Positions 6,533-9,001 of a stretch of 9,001 nt of DNA are shown piece by piece (position 1 is the stretch's first letter; every line of letters starts with the position of its first letter). Under the pieces are notes generated by a model. It saw only the letters and a program-made list of their open reading frames with translations, was not told the DNA's origin and did not search any database. The translations under genes and the position numbers were made by a program. Source of the DNA: GCA-002688135 sp964536565. Lineage in GTDB: Bacteria; Patescibacteriota; Patescibacteriia; Magasanikbacterales; GCA-002688135. The stretch spans positions 1-9,001 of the forward strand of contig CAZHXK010000049.1 of the NCBI GenBank assembly GCA_964536565.1, in the 5' to 3' direction.

Positions 6533-6563
6533 ATAGAGGTGAATGATTATGTATTACACATGC

Positions 6564-6592
6564 ATTATAGAACATCGTCGATAGGAAATCAA
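6564..6592 (-). promoter_or_regulatory. Predicted sigma70-type promoter for the adk-led operon
   Basis: On the minus strand TTGATT (6587-6592, four of six matches to TTGACA) is followed by a 17-nt spacer and a perfect TATAAT (6564-6569). The start site would lie near 6557, giving a leader of about 25 nt before adk. The -35 hexamer shares two T bases with the T-run of the secY terminator, so termination of one unit and start of the next are packed into less than 50 bases. The leader lacks a Shine-Dalgarno. Confidence 0.75.
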
Positions 6593-6610
6593 AAAACAGC
6601 CTATTGGCTG
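6591..6610 (-). terminator. Intrinsic terminator after secY
   Basis: On the minus strand the perfect stem CAGCC / GGCTG with loop AATA is followed directly by six T. It lies 11 nt past the secY TAG stop and ends the ribosomal-protein operon. On the plus strand no T-run follows the stem, so it should act one way only. Confidence 0.85.
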
Positions 6611-6621
6611 CCTTTGTGTTT

Positions 6622-7896
6622 CTAGACCTGATCGTATGCACGCATTGATATCTGCGCTTCAATTTTTTTAATGATGTCGATGACCACAGCCACCACAATC
6701 AGAATACTCACACCTCCAATTGTAAGAACTGCACTACCAGTAAATGACTGAAGTACGAGCGGGAATACAGCAATAAAGCCGAGAAACAGCGCTCCAAAAA
6801 GAATTACCCGGTTTTTTATCGTATTGATATATTCCTCCGTGTGCTTTCCTGGTCGGATTCCTGGAATAAATGCACCCTGCTTCTGTAGATTCTCAGCAAT
6901 CTTCTCTGGATGAAAAATAACAGATGCGTAGAAGAATGTGAAGATCACAATCAAGACAAAATAGAATAATCCGTAATAGAATTGATTACTGAATACTGCA
7001 ATTGTATTTGCTGCCAAGTTTGCTATCCAAGCCGTTCGTGCATTTACGAAGAACTGCGCAATCAGAGTTGGAAACAGAACCACTGATATAGCAAAAATGA
7101 TTGGAATCATTCCACCCATGTTTAACCGTAATGGCAAAAATGACCTTGATCCCCCACCCATGCGAGACCCACGTACATGACGAGCATACACAATTGGAAT
7201 ATTTCGCTGAGCTTCTGTTATATACACCACACTCACCACTGTTCCGACAGTTAAAATAGCGTACAGAAGATAAGTAATAAAATCAGCTTCTGTGAATGTT
7301 ACTGCCGCTTGCTGAACAAATTGAGGTAGTCCAGCAATAATACCAGCAAAAATGAGGAAGGATATACCATTTCCAATATTTTTTTCAGATATTAACTCAC
7401 CCAACCACATCAAGAAAACTGTTCCAGCAGTTACTGTAAGCAAGGTTTTAAACATTAGAAATCCCGTCATATCCGGAAAGATACTCAGTTGTGACTGATT
7501 GATCAACTGAATTGTTCCATAACCCTGTAGAAATGAAAGTGGGACAGTCAAGAGTCGTGTATATTGATTGATCTTCTTTTGACCATACTCTCCTTCTTTT
7601 GATAACTCCTCAAGCCAAGGAATAACCATACTCAACAACTGCAAGATAATCGAGGCAGTAATAAATGGTCCGACACCCATCACAATCACAGAGAAGTTTT
7701 GGAGTGTTCCTCCTGAAAAAATATTCAACAGGCCAAGCAACTGATTGTTGCTAAAAAACTGACGAAGACTTGCTACATCAACACCCGGTAGTGGGATATG
7801 AGCAACGATGCGAAAAATTACCAAAACACCTATGACAAACAAAATGCTCTGACGTAAATCCTTGATCTTCCAGATTTTCTTTAGTTGTTCAATCAT
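6622..7896 (-). CDS. secY: Protein translocase subunit SecY
   Basis: SecY is the channel of the SecYEG translocon and moves unfolded proteins across, or into, the inner membrane. The 424-residue protein has about ten hydrophobic helices, the first at about 17-33. The plug region GGTLQNFSVIVMGVGPFITASI falls at 62-83. Conserved loops include GELISEKNIGNGISFLIFAG at 166-185, TEAQRNIPIVYARHVRG at 227-243, and the ribosome/SecA-contacting loop FHPEKIAENLQKQGAFIPGIRPG at 328-350. Length matches the family. It follows rplO after 20 nt, the standard spc operon order, and ends with TAG before a strong terminator. No strong Shine-Dalgarno is visible before the ATG. The normal companions adk and map follow but from a new promoter. 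Confidence 0.98.
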   Translation of the reverse strand: MIEQLKKIWKIKDLRQSILFVIGVLVIFRIVAHIPLPGVDVASLRQFFSNNQLLGLLNIFSGGTLQNFSVIVMGVGPFITASIILQLLSMVIPWLEELSKEGEYGQKKINQYTRLLTVPLSFLQGYGTIQLINQSQLSIFPDMTGFLMFKTLLTVTAGTVFLMWLGELISEKNIGNGISFLIFAGIIAGLPQFVQQAAVTFTEADFITYLLYAILTVGTVVSVVYITEAQRNIPIVYARHVRGSRMGGGSRSFLPLRLNMGGMIPIIFAISVVLFPTLIAQFFVNARTAWIANLAANTIAVFSNQFYYGLFYFVLIVIFTFFYASVIFHPEKIAENLQKQGAFIPGIRPGKHTEEYINTIKNRVILFGALFLGFIAVFPLVLQSFTGSAVLTIGGVSILIVVAVVIDIIKKIEAQISMRAYDQV

Positions 7897-7916
7897 GCTC
7901 GATGTAGAGCCTATTG

Positions 7917-8342
7917 CTAGGCAATATTACCTCCTGCTGCTTCAATTGCAGCCCGTGCACCCGCAGTTACATTACACGACTTAAATGAAAACTTCTTTTT
8001 GAGTACGCCTGTATTTATAATGCGAACCTGAAGTGTTTTTGTGAGTCCTTTTTTTCTCAATATCTTAGGTGTGATAATTGCTCCCACCTCAAAGTTTTTT
8101 TCCAAACTTGCAACTGTTACTGCATCTGGTTTAGTTCGAACAGCTTTAAAACCTCGCTTCTTTGGGATACGCTGAACTACACGACGCAACGCCATTTCTT
8201 TTAGACCAGAAGAACCAGAGCGTGCTTTCTGCCCTTTAATTCCTCTTCCTGAATATGTTCCACTTCCAGAAGCATTTCCCCTACCAAGACGTGGCTTAGA
8301 TTTTTTTCCTTTTGATGAAAGTGTGTTGAGTGAAATCGACAT
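7917..8342 (-). CDS. rplO: 50S ribosomal protein L15 (uL15)
   Basis: L15 is a large-subunit protein that binds 23S rRNA late in assembly. The 141-residue protein has the basic, glycine-rich N-terminal signature PRLGRGNASGSGTYSGRG followed by KGQKARSG at about 17-43. It ends with the conserved globular part (VRIINTGVLKKKFSFKSCNVTAGARAAIEAAGG). Length is typical. Its ATG lies 2 nt after the rpsE TAA stop; the gene for L30 that normally stands between them is absent. It is very probably read with rpsE and secY in the spc operon. The stop is TAG. Confidence 0.97.
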   Translation of the reverse strand: MSISLNTLSSKGKKSKPRLGRGNASGSGTYSGRGIKGQKARSGSSGLKEMALRRVVQRIPKKRGFKAVRTKPDAVTVASLEKNFEVGAIITPKILRKKGLTKTLQVRIINTGVLKKKFSFKSCNVTAGARAAIEAAGGNIA

Positions 8343-8344
8343 AT

Positions 8345-8878
8345 TTATGATGCTTTTTTCTGTGCTGCTAATTGCAACGCCTTCAATGCCTCAATAGTTG
8401 CATGAACGTTATTAAGTTTGCTTGTACTGCCTAGCATTTTTGCAACGACATCCTTAATTCCTGATAACTCAAGAACTAAACGAACAGCCCCACCAGCAAT
8501 AACTCCAGTACCATCTGGAGCAGGCTTGAGCAATACCTTCGCAGCCTTGAACTTGTAATTGATTTCGTGAGGTATCGTATTTTTTCTAGATGGAACCCTG
8601 ATCATCTGTTTTTTTGCTCGTGCTACTGCCTTTTGAATTGCGGCCTGCACATCTTTTCCCTTTGCCACACCATATCCAACACGACCCTTACGATCACCTA
8701 TGACCATAGTCGCACGAAAACTCATTCGTTTACCACCAGAAGTAACACGTGTTACTCGAGCGAGATCCACAACACGCTGCTCAAACTCAGACTCTTCACG
8801 ACGAGGTCGTGGTCTGCGTGCTCGAGGTCTTCCTTGTGTTCCTTTGTCTGATGTTTTTTGAGGAGTTGGTGATGGCAT
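8345..8878 (-). CDS. rpsE: 30S ribosomal protein S5 (uS5), with basic N-terminal extension
   Basis: S5 is a small-subunit protein involved in decoding accuracy and in the helicase activity at the mRNA entry site. The double-stranded-RNA-binding-like N-terminal domain spans about 32-96 (EFEQRVVDLARVTRVTSGGK, GRVGYGVAKGKDVQAAI). The C-terminal domain spans about 104-170 (IAGGAVRLVLELSGIKDVVAKMLGS). At 177 residues it is slightly longer than the usual 165 or so. The excess is a Pro/Arg/Lys-rich head (QGRPRARRPRPRREE, to about residue 29), probably disordered and rRNA-contacting. The start lies 9 nt after the rplR stop with no clear Shine-Dalgarno. The stop is TAA. Confidence 0.97.
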   Translation of the reverse strand: MPSPTPQKTSDKGTQGRPRARRPRPRREESEFEQRVVDLARVTRVTSGGKRMSFRATMVIGDRKGRVGYGVAKGKDVQAAIQKAVARAKKQMIRVPSRKNTIPHEINYKFKAAKVLLKPAPDGTGVIAGGAVRLVLELSGIKDVVAKMLGSTSKLNNVHATIEALKALQLAAQKKAS

Positions 8879-8887
8879 AAATAGTAA

Positions 8888-9001
8888 TTAAAATTTCAAA
8901 CCGCCCTCACGAGCACCGTCTGCTACCGCTTTTACCTGACCATGATATGAATAACCAGCACGATCAAACACGATATTAACAATCTTTTTTTCAATGGCAA
9001 T
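8888..9001 (-). CDS. rplR: 50S ribosomal protein L18 (uL18), C-terminal fragment cut by window edge
   Basis: L18 binds 5S rRNA in the central protuberance of the large subunit. Only the last 37 codons and the TAA stop are inside the window. The readable residues include IVFDRAGYSYHGQVKAVADG and AREGGLKF, a close match to the conserved L18 C-terminus (FDRGGYxYHGRVKALADAAREGGLxF). Its place before rpsE is the standard spc operon order. The N-terminal two thirds lie beyond position 9001. Confidence 0.95.
   Translation of the reverse strand: MAIEKKIVNIVFDRAGYSYHGQVKAVADGAREGGLKF

Noticed and set aside
6549..6561. Small hairpin (ATGTG/TACAT) in the adk leader
   Set aside because: The stem is four pairs plus a G-T wobble, too weak for a riboswitch or leader structure, and the whole leader is only about 25 nt.
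6516..6698. Minus-strand open frame of 60 codons spanning the secY end, terminator and adk start
   Set aside because: It runs through the terminator hairpin and promoter and overlaps both neighbours in other frames; its sequence has no recognisable pattern.
1..9001. tRNA genes, CRISPR arrays, insertion sequences, toxin-antitoxin or phage-defence genes
   Set aside because: No cloverleaf, regular direct repeats, transposase motifs or defence domains were seen on either strand; almost all of the window is taken by housekeeping genes.

Overview
The window is a block of housekeeping genes, all read from the minus strand, so transcription runs from right (9001) to left (1). It most resembles a chromosome segment of a candidate-phyla-radiation (Patescibacteria) bacterium. 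This rests on several traits: no rpmD (uL30) between rpsE and rplO, an AspRS without its GAD insertion domain, short RecO and RuvX, a divergent adenylate kinase, and very tight gene packing. The lineage within that group cannot be fixed from this sequence. TGA is used as a stop: adk and map both end in TGA inside ATGA overlaps, and no reading frame needs TGA as glycine. This argues against the Gracilibacteria/SR1 code.

Right part (about 9001 to 6591): the distal end of the spc ribosomal-protein operon, in the order rplR (C-terminal fragment only), rpsE, rplO, secY. It closes with a clear intrinsic terminator (CAGCC-AATA-GGCTG followed by six T) just after secY.

Middle part (6592 to 1768): a second unit starts at a sigma70-type promoter (TTGATT-17-TATAAT) whose -35 hexamer shares two bases with the terminator T-run. 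It reads adk, map, ruvX, recO, asnS and an unrecognised membrane-anchored protein. The first three are joined by 4-nt ATGA overlaps and the others by gaps of 1 to 11 nt, so they are probably one transcript. Its members work in nucleotide-energy balance, N-terminal methionine removal, RNase H-fold nucleic-acid processing, recombination repair and Asn-tRNA charging. The last gene encodes an exported protein with an OB-like segment and two similar PsbP/Mog1-like segments.

Left part (1767 to 1): a 60-nt gap with a good promoter (TAGACG-17-TATAAT) precedes aspS. A CDP-alcohol phosphatidyltransferase gene (pgsA-like, phospholipid synthesis) follows and runs off the left edge. AspRS and AsnRS in one cluster suggest direct charging of both tRNAs.

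No intergenic stretch exceeds 90 nt. I see no tRNA, rRNA, CRISPR array, insertion sequence or phage gene, and no evident new multi-gene system. The notable content is in unusual versions of conserved proteins, the early end of the spc operon, and the unknown exported protein.
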